Shown in pieces: positions 25,984 through 34,273 of a stretch of 64,000 bases of DNA (positions within the stretch are counted from its first letter, which is position 1; the number at the start of each line of letters is the position of its first letter). Origin of the DNA: Micromonospora sp. WMMD882 (lineage in GTDB: Bacteria; Actinomycetota; Actinomycetes; Mycobacteriales; Micromonosporaceae); contig NZ_CP114903.1 of the NCBI RefSeq assembly GCF_027497255.1, forward strand, positions 1,240,001 through 1,304,000. Direction: 5' to 3'. The notes beneath the pieces were generated by a model. The model saw only the letters and a program-made list of their open reading frames with translations. It was not told the DNA's origin and did not search any database. A program made the translations under genes and the position numbers.

Positions 25984-26289
25984 GGCGATCTCCATCCGTG
26001 GCAGGGACTGGCGCAGACCACGCTAGCGGCGGTCGCGCCGAACATGTTCTTCGATGTTGCGGGGCCCGGTCCGGCGTCCACATCGGCCGGTCGGTCAGGC
26101 CGCAGTGGAGTGATCGGAACGCACGGTGACCGTCATGCTGAGCTGTGCCGCTCTCACCAGCACGGTTCGGTCAAGCAACCGAGAAGATGCCGACGCTACG
26201 GCGTCGGCCAGACGATGAGACGGCCCGGCCGCCGCCGTGCCGTCCCGCAGCTTCGACCAGTCAGTGCTCCCACGACAGGAGGCACGTCA
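25984..26289. other. Divergent intergenic region (306 bases)
   Basis: This gap separates the minus-strand membrane-protein operon from the plus-strand GMC pair. It holds the 10-base palindrome GAACATGTTC (26040-26049) and, just before the GTG at 26290, a strong AGGAGG ribosome site. No open frame here looks coding. It marks the left edge of what I regard as the enediyne region. Confidence 0.5.
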
Positions 26290-26859
26290 GTGCAATCCCA
26301 CGATGCCGGTCCCGATCCGGCACGGACGATGACCCTAGAGGCCTTCGCCGACACCATCCTCCCCGGTGAGAAGCGCGCCCCCGACGACCGGGCGGTCGCC
26401 GGGGTCTCGGCCGGTGGTGGCGCGGTCGCCTCCGGCGCGATCGACGTGCTCCGGACCGAGGAGGGTGGCATGGCGCCGGCCCTGGACGCCCTGGCCGACG
26501 GGCTCAACGAGCACGCCGAGCGCTACGCCGAGGAGAGCTCGCTGTCGCTCGACGACGACGTGCCGCCGTTCGTGGCCCTCGACTACGACCACCGGGTGGC
26601 GCTGGTGCGGGAACTGGTCGCGGCCGACCACCCCGAACGGGAGGCCTGGGTGAGCGTGGCGATGTTCAGCACCATCGCCTTCGACGCCGCCGCCCACCTG
26701 CACACCACCGACGCGCTCGCCGCAGGTCACCCCGGCATGACCACCCTGGGCTACTACGGCCCGGACTCCGACGGGCTGTGGCGTTTCCCGTCCTACTCGT
26801 ACGGCCGGGTGCTGGCCCGCCCGCACCCCGACACGACCCCCTCCGGGAGCCCGGCATGA
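26290..26859 (+). CDS. Small partner protein of the GMC oxidoreductase (DUF5987-like)
   Basis: A 189-residue soluble protein without transmembrane segments. It begins MTLEAFADTILPGEKRAPDD, similar in style to gluconate-dehydrogenase subunit-3-like partners (ADTILPG...), and ends FPSYSYGRVLARPHP. It starts with GTG after a clear AGGAGG and overlaps the GMC gene by four bases (ATGA), so the two are almost certainly produced together and probably form a complex. From memory, nine-membered enediyne clusters carry a conserved protein of about this size (E8) beside an oxidoreductase (E9); I suggest that correspondence but cannot prove it here. Confidence 0.7.
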   Translation: MQSHDAGPDPARTMTLEAFADTILPGEKRAPDDRAVAGVSAGGGAVASGAIDVLRTEEGGMAPALDALADGLNEHAERYAEESSLSLDDDVPPFVALDYDHRVALVRELVAADHPEREAWVSVAMFSTIAFDAAAHLHTTDALAAGHPGMTTLGYYGPDSDGLWRFPSYSYGRVLARPHPDTTPSGSPA

Positions 26860-28511
26860 CCCGTACCGAGAGCACCGACGTCCTCGTCATCGGCAGCGGC
26901 TTCGGCGGCGCCATCACCGCGTACCACCTGGCGGCCGGCGGGGCCAGGGTGGTGGTCCTGGAGCGCGGGCCCTGGCTCGAGGGCCCCGAGTTCGACCAGG
27001 ACTTCAAGTTCGGCTCGTCCACCACCCGGGCGTTCGACTTCGTCGTCGGCGACGGCATGAGCGTGCTCAGCGGCAACTGCGTCGGCGGCGGCAGCGTCGT
27101 CTACTTCGCCGCCATGCCGCGCGCGCCCCGCTTCGTCTTCGACCGGCAGGGCTCCATCGGCCGGCGGATGTGGCCGACGGCGATCGACCGCGACAGCCTG
27201 GACCCGTGGTACGACCGGGTCGCGGAGGCGCTGCCGATCAGCCAGCAGACCTGGGACGACGTGCCGTTCGCCGGCGGGCTCTTCGGCGCGGCCTGCGCCC
27301 ACGCCGGGCTCACGGCCAACCCGGTGCCGGTGGCGATCGACCACGCCAAGTGCACCAACTGCAACTGGATGATGTCCGGCTGCCGGTTCGACGCGAAGCG
27401 GTCCCTGCTGCTGAACTACCTGCCGGCGGCGGTGGCGCACGGCGCGGAGATCCGCCCGCTGCACGAGGTGCAGCACCTGACGCGCACCGACGACGGCGGC
27501 TACCGGGTGCACTACAGCATCGTCGACGAGGTCGACTACCGGGTGCACGTGTCCAGCGGCACGATCGACGCCAAGATCGTGGTGATGGCCGCCGGGGCGG
27601 GCGCGACGCCGGTGATCCTGCAACGCTCCGAGCCGCACCTCGGCACGATGCCGCACGCGGTCGGCCGCTACTTCTCCGGCAACGGCGAGCGGCTCAACAC
27701 CGCGATCATCGACGAGGAGAAGGTCCGCGACGTGCTCGGCCTGTCCCGCCCGGACGGGGTGCCGTACGAGGCGTACCAGATCGGCAAGGGTCCGTGCGTG
27801 GCCACCTGGGACCGGTTGGACGGCTCGCTGCCGGAGTACAGCCGCTTCTCGCTGGAGCAGCTCTACTTCCCGCCCGGGTTCGGCACCATCCTCGCCCAGG
27901 TGCCGGACGCCACCGGGCCGACCTGGTTCGGCAAGGAGAAGAAGGAGATCCTCCGCCGGTGGCGGTCGTGGCTGACCGTCTTCACCATGAGCGAGGACGA
28001 CAACGAGGGCGTGTTCGGCCCGCCGCCGGAGACCGGCAACTCGATGCGGTTGTCCCAGCAGATGCTCGGCCGGGGCGCGCTGAGCTACCGGCCGACGGCG
28101 AACACCCGGCGTGGCTGGGCGGAGTCGGACGCCGCGGTGAAGGACATCCTGGAGCGGGACGGCCTGTCCCGGGTGATGCCGTGGACCAACGAGGTGGTCG
28201 GCGCGTACACGGTGCACCCGCTGGCCTCCTGCCGGATCGGGGACGACCCGGCCACCTCGGCCCTGGACGACCGGCACGAGCTGCGCGACCACCCGGGGAT
28301 CTTCGTCACCGACGGCTCCGCCGTGCCGGGCGCGCTCACCGTGAACCCGGCGATGACCATCGCCGCGCTCGCCGAGCGGGCGGTGCCGGGGATCGTCCGG
28401 GCCGCGCAGGAGCGCGGGGTCGCCGTCCGGTACGGCGCGCCGGCGCCGGACGGGTCCACCGCCGGCCGGCGGGGCGTGCTGCCGCTGGTCACCGGCTCCG
28501 CCCGGAGCTGA
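26856..28511 (+). CDS. GMC-family FAD oxidoreductase (cholesterol-oxidase-like)
   Basis: A 551-residue FAD enzyme. The Rossmann motif is LVIGSGFGGAITAYHL, the GMC loop is GNCVGGGSVVYFAAMPRAP, the cysteine segment CTNCNWMMSGC lies at about residues 168-178, and the C-terminal active-site region has GAYTVHPLASCRIG with VTDGSAVPGALTVNPAMT. It oxidises an alcohol or activates a C-H bond in its substrate. It is transcribed with the small gene in front of it. No signal peptide is seen, so it is a cytoplasmic member. In this setting it is a candidate for oxidative processing of the enediyne polyene. Confidence 0.88.
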   Translation: MTRTESTDVLVIGSGFGGAITAYHLAAGGARVVVLERGPWLEGPEFDQDFKFGSSTTRAFDFVVGDGMSVLSGNCVGGGSVVYFAAMPRAPRFVFDRQGSIGRRMWPTAIDRDSLDPWYDRVAEALPISQQTWDDVPFAGGLFGAACAHAGLTANPVPVAIDHAKCTNCNWMMSGCRFDAKRSLLLNYLPAAVAHGAEIRPLHEVQHLTRTDDGGYRVHYSIVDEVDYRVHVSSGTIDAKIVVMAAGAGATPVILQRSEPHLGTMPHAVGRYFSGNGERLNTAIIDEEKVRDVLGLSRPDGVPYEAYQIGKGPCVATWDRLDGSLPEYSRFSLEQLYFPPGFGTILAQVPDATGPTWFGKEKKEILRRWRSWLTVFTMSEDDNEGVFGPPPETGNSMRLSQQMLGRGALSYRPTANTRRGWAESDAAVKDILERDGLSRVMPWTNEVVGAYTVHPLASCRIGDDPATSALDDRHELRDHPGIFVTDGSAVPGALTVNPAMTIAALAERAVPGIVRAAQERGVAVRYGAPAPDGSTAGRRGVLPLVTGSARS

Positions 28512-28520
28512 CCGACCGGG

Positions 28521-29057
28521 TCAGGCGGGGACGTCGGCGTCCCCGTCCGGCCCGGCCAGCGGGACGGGGTCGGCCCCCGGCTCCGCCGGCCGCTGCCGCT
28601 GGTGGGTGAGGAAGCGGGGGGAGAACCGGGTGGTCACCTCGTCGTCCTCCAGGGGGCGGCCGCAGTCCACGCAGCTCACCACCGCCCGGACGGGGCCACC
28701 ACAGCTCTCGTGTTCGGCGAGGCGGGGTGGCCCGCCCGGGCCGGCGAGGTGCCGGTCGCCCCACTGCATCAGGGCCAGCACCACCGGCGTCAGCTCGTGA
28801 CCCCGGTCGGTGAGCCGGTACTCGTGTCGCACCGGCCGGTCGTGGTACGGCACGCGGTCGAGCACCCCGGCGGTGACCAGGGTGTTCAGCCGGTCGGCGA
28901 GGATGTTGCGGGAGATGCCGAGGCTGCGCAGGAAACCGTCGAAGCGGGTCACGCCCAGCAGCGCGTCCCGCACGATGAGCAGGCTCCACCGCTCGCCCAC
29001 GACGTCGAGGGCGCGGGCGATCGAACAGGCCGGTACCGAACTCAGACGGCTTTGCAT
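28521..29057 (-). CDS. HxlR-family transcriptional regulator
   Basis: A 178-residue protein with a single HxlR winged helix (CSIARALDVVGERWSLLIVRDAL; GISRNILADRLNTLV) and a C-terminal Cys-containing tail (SCVDCGRPLEDDE). Such regulators often respond to reactive electrophiles or redox state. It is divergent from the first AhpD-type gene, with 92 bases between their starts, so it may control that gene. No Shine-Dalgarno is evident before the ATG, so the transcript could be leaderless. Confidence 0.88.
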   Translation of the reverse strand: MQSRLSSVPACSIARALDVVGERWSLLIVRDALLGVTRFDGFLRSLGISRNILADRLNTLVTAGVLDRVPYHDRPVRHEYRLTDRGHELTPVVLALMQWGDRHLAGPGGPPRLAEHESCGGPVRAVVSCVDCGRPLEDDEVTTRFSPRFLTHQRQRPAEPGADPVPLAGPDGDADVPA

Positions 29058-29149
29058 TGGGTCATTCTAGGGACTTCGACGTTATCGATCGACCGTTGTC
29101 GAATAATTGGTGGATCGGTCCGCGTCGGCCCGACACGAGGGAGTGCAGC

Positions 29150-30541
29150 GTGCGATCCTGGTTGCTCAGAACGGCGGTGCGCCGGTCGCTGGTCGACGTC
29201 CGCCACGTCACCCCGGTGCGCCCGGGCGCGGCCCGGGGGCCGCTGGCCGACCTCTACCGGCAGGTCGAGCAGGAGTTCGGCGTGCTGGCCCCGCCGGTCG
29301 TCCTGCACTCGCCGGAGCCGACCGCGCTGGCCGCCTGCTGGGCCATGCTGCGGGAGTCGCTGGTGGCCGGCGGCCGGGTCGACCGGGCCGCCAAGGAGGC
29401 GGTCGCGGCGGCGGTCTCCCGGTCGAACACCTGCCCGTACTGCGTCGAGGTGCACGGCTCGGCGTTGCGCGCCCTGGCCGGCGCGGCGGAGGCGGCGGCG
29501 GTCACCGGAGGACGAGCGGACGAGGTGACCGACCCGGTGGTGCGCGACCTGACCCGCTGGGCCGGCCGGGCACACCTGCGGGACGCCGCCGACGACAGGC
29601 CGTTCCCGCCGGCGCACGCCCCGGAGATCGTCGGCGTGGTGGTCACCTTCCACTACATCAACCGCATGGTGAACGTCTTCCTCACCGACTCCCCGCTGCC
29701 GGCGTTCGCGCCGCCCACCGTCCGGGCCTGGTTGCTGAAGCTGCTGCGGGCCACGGTCCGGCGCACCGTCGCCCTGGTCCACCCGCCCGGCGCCGCCGCG
29801 CACCGGCTGCCGGCCGCCGCCCGCCCCGCCGACCTGGACTGGGCGCAGGGCGACGAACCCCTGGCGGACGCCTTCGCCAGGGCGTACGCCGCGATCGACC
29901 GGGCCGGGGCGCGGGCGCTCGACGCGCCGGTCCGGGCCGTGGTCGAGGCGGAACTGGACCGGTGGGACGGGCAGCCGACCGGGCTGAGCCGGTCCTGGAC
30001 GCAGCCGCTGGTCGCCGTGCTGCCCGAGGCCGACCGCCCGGCGGCCCGGCTGGCGCTGCTCGCCGCGCTGGCGTCGTACCAGGTCGACGACACGCTGATC
30101 GCCGACGTCCGGGCCGGTGGACTCGACGACGCGGACCTGGTCGCGTTGGTCGCCTGGGCCAGCCTGGCCGCCGCCCGCCGGATCGGCGCCCGGGCCTGGC
30201 AGGACGCCCGGGCCGGGCACGGGGTCGAGGCCGGGCACGACGCCCGGGACGGCTACGACGCCCAAGAGGGGCACGACGCCCGGGGTCGGCACGGCGTGCG
30301 GGCCGGGCACGACGTGCACGCCGGACTCGGCGTCTACCCCGCCGCCGTCGACGCGCCGGCGGGGGCGCGGTGCCCGGTCGGTCCGGCGGCCGGGGCGGAC
30401 GACCGCGCCGCCGCCCCGGCGGGGTCGGGGTGCCCGGTCGCCCCGCCGGCCCGGCCCGACGGGCGGACCGGGGTCGGCGGGCCGGACGGGCGGGCGGTCA
30501 CGCCGGCGGACCGACCGCCCGTCCCGCCTGCCGCGGGCTGA
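29150..30541 (+). CDS. AhpD/carboxymuconolactone-decarboxylase-fold protein 1
   Basis: A 463-residue protein. The AhpD-type redox motif is C95-x2-C98-x3-H102 (NTCPYCVEVH), and a second helical half contains FHYINRMVNVFL. Residues about 355-390 are a run of imperfect G-H-D-A-R repeats, followed by an alanine/proline-rich tail with two C-P-V blocks; this tail is absent from the paralogue at 31834. Expected activity is a thiol-disulphide or peroxide-type redox function, or a lyase fold re-used for biosynthesis. It starts at GTG after GAGGGAG. Its last 44 bases overlap the convergent epimerase gene. Confidence 0.78.
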   Translation: MRSWLLRTAVRRSLVDVRHVTPVRPGAARGPLADLYRQVEQEFGVLAPPVVLHSPEPTALAACWAMLRESLVAGGRVDRAAKEAVAAAVSRSNTCPYCVEVHGSALRALAGAAEAAAVTGGRADEVTDPVVRDLTRWAGRAHLRDAADDRPFPPAHAPEIVGVVVTFHYINRMVNVFLTDSPLPAFAPPTVRAWLLKLLRATVRRTVALVHPPGAAAHRLPAAARPADLDWAQGDEPLADAFARAYAAIDRAGARALDAPVRAVVEAELDRWDGQPTGLSRSWTQPLVAVLPEADRPAARLALLAALASYQVDDTLIADVRAGGLDDADLVALVAWASLAAARRIGARAWQDARAGHGVEAGHDARDGYDAQEGHDARGRHGVRAGHDVHAGLGVYPAAVDAPAGARCPVGPAAGADDRAAAPAGSGCPVAPPARPDGRTGVGGPDGRAVTPADRPPVPPAAG

Positions 30542-31529
30542 GGTGCCCCGCCTCGACCAGCCAGCGCACGGTGTCCGCCACGGTCAGCTCGAACGGTCGG
30601 CCGGGCGCGCCGAGCAGCCGGTCGGTGGCGGCGGTGTCGACCCCACGGGCCACCCGGCAGGTGTAGATCGCGCCGTACTGGGCGGGCAGGTCCACCGGCA
30701 GCGCCCGCTGGGCCAGGTCGGCCAGTCGGCCGACGGGCAGCATCGAGACGGCCGGCAGGCGCACCGAGGGCAACCGTCGGCCGGTCACCCGGCGCACCGT
30801 GCGGACGTACTCGCCGGTGTCGACGAACCGGCCGGGCCCCAGAAACCGGCCGCCGCCCTGGCCGGGACGCAGCACGGCGACGTGCAGTCGGGCCACGTCG
30901 CGGACGTCGCCGACCGGGAACCCGCCGGTCGGCCAGATCGGCATCAGCCCGCGCAGCAGGTTGCGCAGCCGCGCCGACTGGTCGCCCAGGTGCGGGTCGT
31001 GCGGGCCGAGGGTGGCCACCGGGTAGGTGATCACCACCGGCGCGCCCTCGGCCTGGTGCCGGCGGGCCACCAGCTCCGCCTCGGCCTTGGTGGCCAGGTA
31101 GGTCTCCCGGGGTCGGCCGACCGGTGAGTCCGGGGTGACCGGATCGTGGTCGGCCGGCAGCAGCGCGCCGAAGGTCGAGACGTACCCGATCGGGTCGACG
31201 CCCGCCGCCCGCGCGGCGGCGAGCACCACCTCGGTGCCCCGGACGTTCACCGCCCGCATCCGGGCGTGCCGGCGCGGATCGAAGCTGTACACCGACGCGG
31301 CGTGCAGCGCCGCGGCGCACCCGCGCACCGCCGCGGCGACGGCCGCCGGGTCGGTGACGTCACCGACGACGACCTCCACGTCGTCCGGGTCGACGCCCAG
31401 CGGCGCGAGCGCCGGGCGTACCCGGGCGGGGTCGCGGACGAGCAGCCGCACCGGCCGGCCGTCGCGCCGCAACGCGGCCACCGTGTGCGATCCGACGAAC
31501 CCGGTGCCACCGGTCACCAGAACGGTCAT
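30498..31529 (-). CDS. NAD(P)-dependent epimerase/dehydratase (extended SDR)
   Basis: A 343-residue extended short-chain dehydrogenase. The N-terminal TVLVTGGTGFVGSHTV is the nucleotide-binding Gly motif, followed by VVGDVTD and the catalytic YxxxK in ETYLATKAEAE. Likely chemistry is reduction, dehydration or epimerisation of a keto group, as in dihydroflavonol-reductase-like members. The ATG at 31529 is preceded by GGAGGAGGCGGAG. It lies on the opposite strand between the two AhpD-type paralogues and its 3' end overlaps the first. Confidence 0.88.
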   Translation of the reverse strand: MTVLVTGGTGFVGSHTVAALRRDGRPVRLLVRDPARVRPALAPLGVDPDDVEVVVGDVTDPAAVAAAVRGCAAALHAASVYSFDPRRHARMRAVNVRGTEVVLAAARAAGVDPIGYVSTFGALLPADHDPVTPDSPVGRPRETYLATKAEAELVARRHQAEGAPVVITYPVATLGPHDPHLGDQSARLRNLLRGLMPIWPTGGFPVGDVRDVARLHVAVLRPGQGGGRFLGPGRFVDTGEYVRTVRRVTGRRLPSVRLPAVSMLPVGRLADLAQRALPVDLPAQYGAIYTCRVARGVDTAATDRLLGAPGRPFELTVADTVRWLVEAGHLSPRQAGRAVGPPA

Positions 31530-31833
31530 GCGCTCCGCCTCCTCCATGCCGTGTCCCTCGGTGATTATCGACGGGCGTCGGTGGCCGATCTTCTCCGCGA
31601 ATGCCCCCTTCGGGGGTGCCCGACGCCACTGCCGCGCGGGCCGGCGACCGGCCGGGGAGGTGCGCAACCTCGAAGTTCGCCCCGGTCCGTGGCGGGGGGA
31701 ATGCTGGCAGCAGTCACCCCGACGGCACCTCGACGGAGCGTGACGACGGGCTCCGGTCGGCGTCGCGCCGCCGGGCGTCCGGGCGTGACGCGTCCGCCCG
31801 GGACCGGGAACCACACCAACCAGGGAGGCGGAC
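31530..31833. other. Divergent intergenic region (304 bases)
   Basis: This gap between the epimerase gene and AhpD-type gene 2 shows a short CCCCC-TTC-GGGGG hairpin around 31604-31616 and a ribosome site (AGGGAGG) before the GTG at 31834. No gene is supported here. It presumably carries divergent promoters; I cannot name the boxes with confidence. Confidence 0.45.
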
Positions 31834-32904
31834 GTGCTCGCCAGCCGAGTCGTGTCGTCGGTCGTCCAGCGCCAGGTCAAGTACGTCACGCCGGTGCCAC
31901 CGGCGGAGGCCGGCGGCGTCGTCGCCGCCGTCTACGCCCAGGCCGCCGAGGAGCAGCGGCTGGTCACGCCACCGTTGCTGCTGCACTCACCCGCCCCGGA
32001 CACGCTCGCCGCGTACTGGATGCTGATGCGGGAGCCGCTGATGACCGGCGGCGTGGTCGACCGGATGGCCAAGGAGGCGGTCGCCGCCGCCGTGTCGGTG
32101 AGCACCATCTGCCCGTACTGCGTCGACATGCACAGCGCCGGCATGTACGCCGACGCCGACGCCGACGACGCGGAGGCGATCGTCGCCGACCGGGTGGAGA
32201 ACGTCGCCGACCCCCGGATCCGCCGGCTGGCCACCTGGGCCCGCAACGCGCACCTGCCGGACACCGCCGTGGAGCTGCCGCTCACCGGGGCGGAACGCGC
32301 CGAGCTGGTGGGCGTGGTGGTGGGCTTCCACTACCTGACCCGGATGGTGAACGTCTTCCTCTCCAGCTTCCTGGTGCCGCCCCGGCTGACCCCGGCCGCC
32401 CGGCGGCGGGTCAAGCACGGCATCGGCCGGCTGCTCGGCCGCACGCTGCGCGAATCGTACGAGCCCGGTCGGTCGGTCTCCCTGCTGCCGGCCGCCGACC
32501 TGCCCGACGACGCGGCGTGGGCGGCCGGCAACGAGGCGGTCGCCGAGGCGGCGGCCCGGTCGTACGCGGCGCTGGGGGCGGCCGGCGGGCGGTCGCTGTC
32601 GCCGGTGGTGCGTGCGCTGGTGCTGGAGCGGCTGCGCGGCTGGCGGGGCGAGGAGACCGGGCTGAGCCGGCAGTGGTGCGAGGACCTGGTCGACGGGCTG
32701 CCGGAGCCGGACCGGGCGGCCGGCCGGCTGACCCTGCTGACCGCGCTGGCCTCGTACCAGGTGGACGAGGAGGTGGTGACCGAGTTCCGCCGTCACCACC
32801 CGGAGGACCGGGCACTGGTCGAGGCGGTGGCCTGGGCCAGCTTCGTCACGGCCCGGCAGATCGGCGCGTACCACCTGCCGCCCGGCGGCCCGGCCGACCA
32901 CTGA
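31834..32904 (+). CDS. AhpD/carboxymuconolactone-decarboxylase-fold protein 2
   Basis: A 356-residue paralogue of the protein at 29150. Shared blocks include the redox motif C93-x2-C96-x3-H100 (TICPYCVDMH), the DRxAKEAVAAAVS helix before it, FHYLTRMVNVFLS, ETGLSRQW and LASYQVDEEV. It lacks the repeat tail of its partner. A short acidic run (DADADDAEAI) follows the motif. The GTG start follows AGGGAGG. It is 177 bases upstream of the first DUF1702 gene and in the same direction, so it may lead the enediyne transcript. Function is inferred from fold only. Confidence 0.8.
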   Translation: MLASRVVSSVVQRQVKYVTPVPPAEAGGVVAAVYAQAAEEQRLVTPPLLLHSPAPDTLAAYWMLMREPLMTGGVVDRMAKEAVAAAVSVSTICPYCVDMHSAGMYADADADDAEAIVADRVENVADPRIRRLATWARNAHLPDTAVELPLTGAERAELVGVVVGFHYLTRMVNVFLSSFLVPPRLTPAARRRVKHGIGRLLGRTLRESYEPGRSVSLLPAADLPDDAAWAAGNEAVAEAAARSYAALGAAGGRSLSPVVRALVLERLRGWRGEETGLSRQWCEDLVDGLPEPDRAAGRLTLLTALASYQVDEEVVTEFRRHHPEDRALVEAVAWASFVTARQIGAYHLPPGGPADH

Positions 32905-33081
32905 CCGGGCCCACCCGGGGTTCGGCCACGCCGAACGCGGTCCCGAACCGGGCGCGCCGGCCGCCTGTCGGGCCCACCCGGTCGACGGCCCGCCCGGCCG
33001 GGCCACCGGCCGCCCGAGCAGGCGGGCCAAGCCGGCCCGCGCCGTGCGGGTCGGTCCGTGCTACCACCATCGGAGGATCGC

Positions 33082-34065
33082 ATGTCGACCGTACTGGGCT
33101 CGCTGCGCCGGCTCGTGCTGGCGCCGTCACTGGCGGAGGTCGGCTTCGCCCGCCGGGGCTTCCCGCAGCCGGACTCCGCCGCCGCCCGTCACCTGGAGGC
33201 CGTGCCCCAGTCGGTGGTCTGCGGCTTCGAGTGGGGCATCGACGCCCGCGACCAGTGGGAGCTGGAACGCCGGCTGGAGCTGGTCGACCCGGCCCTGCGC
33301 GGTTTCGCCTACGAGGGCGCCACGATGGCCTGCACGGTGCTGGACGCGATGCGCGGCGGCCGGGGCGCCCGCACCCGTGCGCTGCTGCTCGGGCCGGGTC
33401 GGCCGCACCTGTTCCTCGCCTACATCGGGATCGGCTTCGCCATGGCCCGGTTGCCCCGGCCGCTGTGGCGCACCGTGGTGCCCGACCTGCCCGGCATGCC
33501 GTACCACCCGACGATGACCTGGCTCGCCGTCGACGGCTACGGCTTCGACAAGGCGTACTTCGACACCCCCCGGTACGTGGACGCCCAGGAACGGCTCGCG
33601 CCGTACCCGTGGCAGGGCTTTACCGACTACTTCCACCGCGCGGTGGACCAGGGCGTCGGCCGGGCCCTGTGGTTCATCCACGGCGCCCGGGTCGCCGACG
33701 TGGACGCCGCGGTGCGCCGGTTCGCCAGCGAACGGCACGCGGACCTGTGGAGCGGGGTGGGGCTGGCCGCCGTCTTCGCCGGCGGCTGCGACGCGGCGGA
33801 CCTGGCCGGTCTGCCTGTGATGGCCGGTGAGCACCGGGGCGACCTGGCCCAGGGCGCGGTGTTCGCGGCCAAGGCGCGCGCGTTCAGCGGCCTGGTGCCC
33901 GCGCACACCGCGACGGCCGTCGACGCCCTGCTCGGCATGAGCGTGGACGCCGCCGCCACGCTCGCCGACGACGTCGCGGTCGACCTGCGCTCCGCCGAGG
34001 GCGTGCCGCCGTACGAGGCGTGGCGGCAACGGATCCGCGGGCACTGCCTGGCCCGCCAACACTGA
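33082..34065 (+). CDS. DUF1702-family protein, UNBL paralogue (additional copy)
   Basis: A 327-residue DUF1702 protein, the family of the enediyne cassette protein UNBL. It shares with the next gene blocks such as RGFAYEGATMA, AYIGIGFAMARLPR, VDGYGFDKAYF, RAVDQGVGRALWF and LAAVFAGG. No transmembrane segment or cofactor motif is visible. The ATG follows GGAGGATCGC. It precedes the core cassette but is separated from it by 208 bases with a hairpin. Family members are essential but biochemically unexplained in enediyne production; this copy could match a second DUF1702-type gene (E2-like) of nine-membered clusters. Confidence 0.82.
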   Translation: MSTVLGSLRRLVLAPSLAEVGFARRGFPQPDSAAARHLEAVPQSVVCGFEWGIDARDQWELERRLELVDPALRGFAYEGATMACTVLDAMRGGRGARTRALLLGPGRPHLFLAYIGIGFAMARLPRPLWRTVVPDLPGMPYHPTMTWLAVDGYGFDKAYFDTPRYVDAQERLAPYPWQGFTDYFHRAVDQGVGRALWFIHGARVADVDAAVRRFASERHADLWSGVGLAAVFAGGCDAADLAGLPVMAGEHRGDLAQGAVFAAKARAFSGLVPAHTATAVDALLGMSVDAAATLADDVAVDLRSAEGVPPYEAWRQRIRGHCLARQH

Positions 34066-34118
34066 AAGATCGGGGCGACGCTCACGGATTAATGTGTGTG
34101 GAGGAGCCCGCTGTTTGT

Positions 34119-34153
34119 GCGTCGACCTGATCTGCCGCCGATCAGGTCGACGC
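34119..34153. terminator. Perfect 14-base hairpin between the two DUF1702 genes
   Basis: GCGTCGACCTGATC (34119-34132) and its exact complement (34140-34153) flank a 7-base loop; TTTGTGT follows. It lies 53 bases after the stop of DUF1702 gene 1 and 121 before the TTG of gene 2, within a stretch visibly less GC-rich than its surroundings. It fits an intrinsic terminator or attenuator; a protein-binding operator is the alternative. Confidence 0.6.
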
Positions 34154-34273
34154 TTTGTGTGAAACCTAATCCGGCCGCCTTCGCACGCGGGAAGAAGACT
34201 TTGCCCCGGCCGGCTGACAGTATTTGTCAAGGCAGCGCGGGCTGTTGTTCGTCTTTCCTTCCCTGGAGGCGCT

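Noticed and set aside
29150-32904. Two AhpD-like genes considered as arms of a composite mobile element
   Set aside because: They are diverged same-strand paralogues at the protein level, not DNA repeats, and no transposase is present.
34119-34153. Hairpin considered as an attachment site or transposon end
   Set aside because: No integrase, transposase or direct repeat nearby; it fits a terminator or operator.
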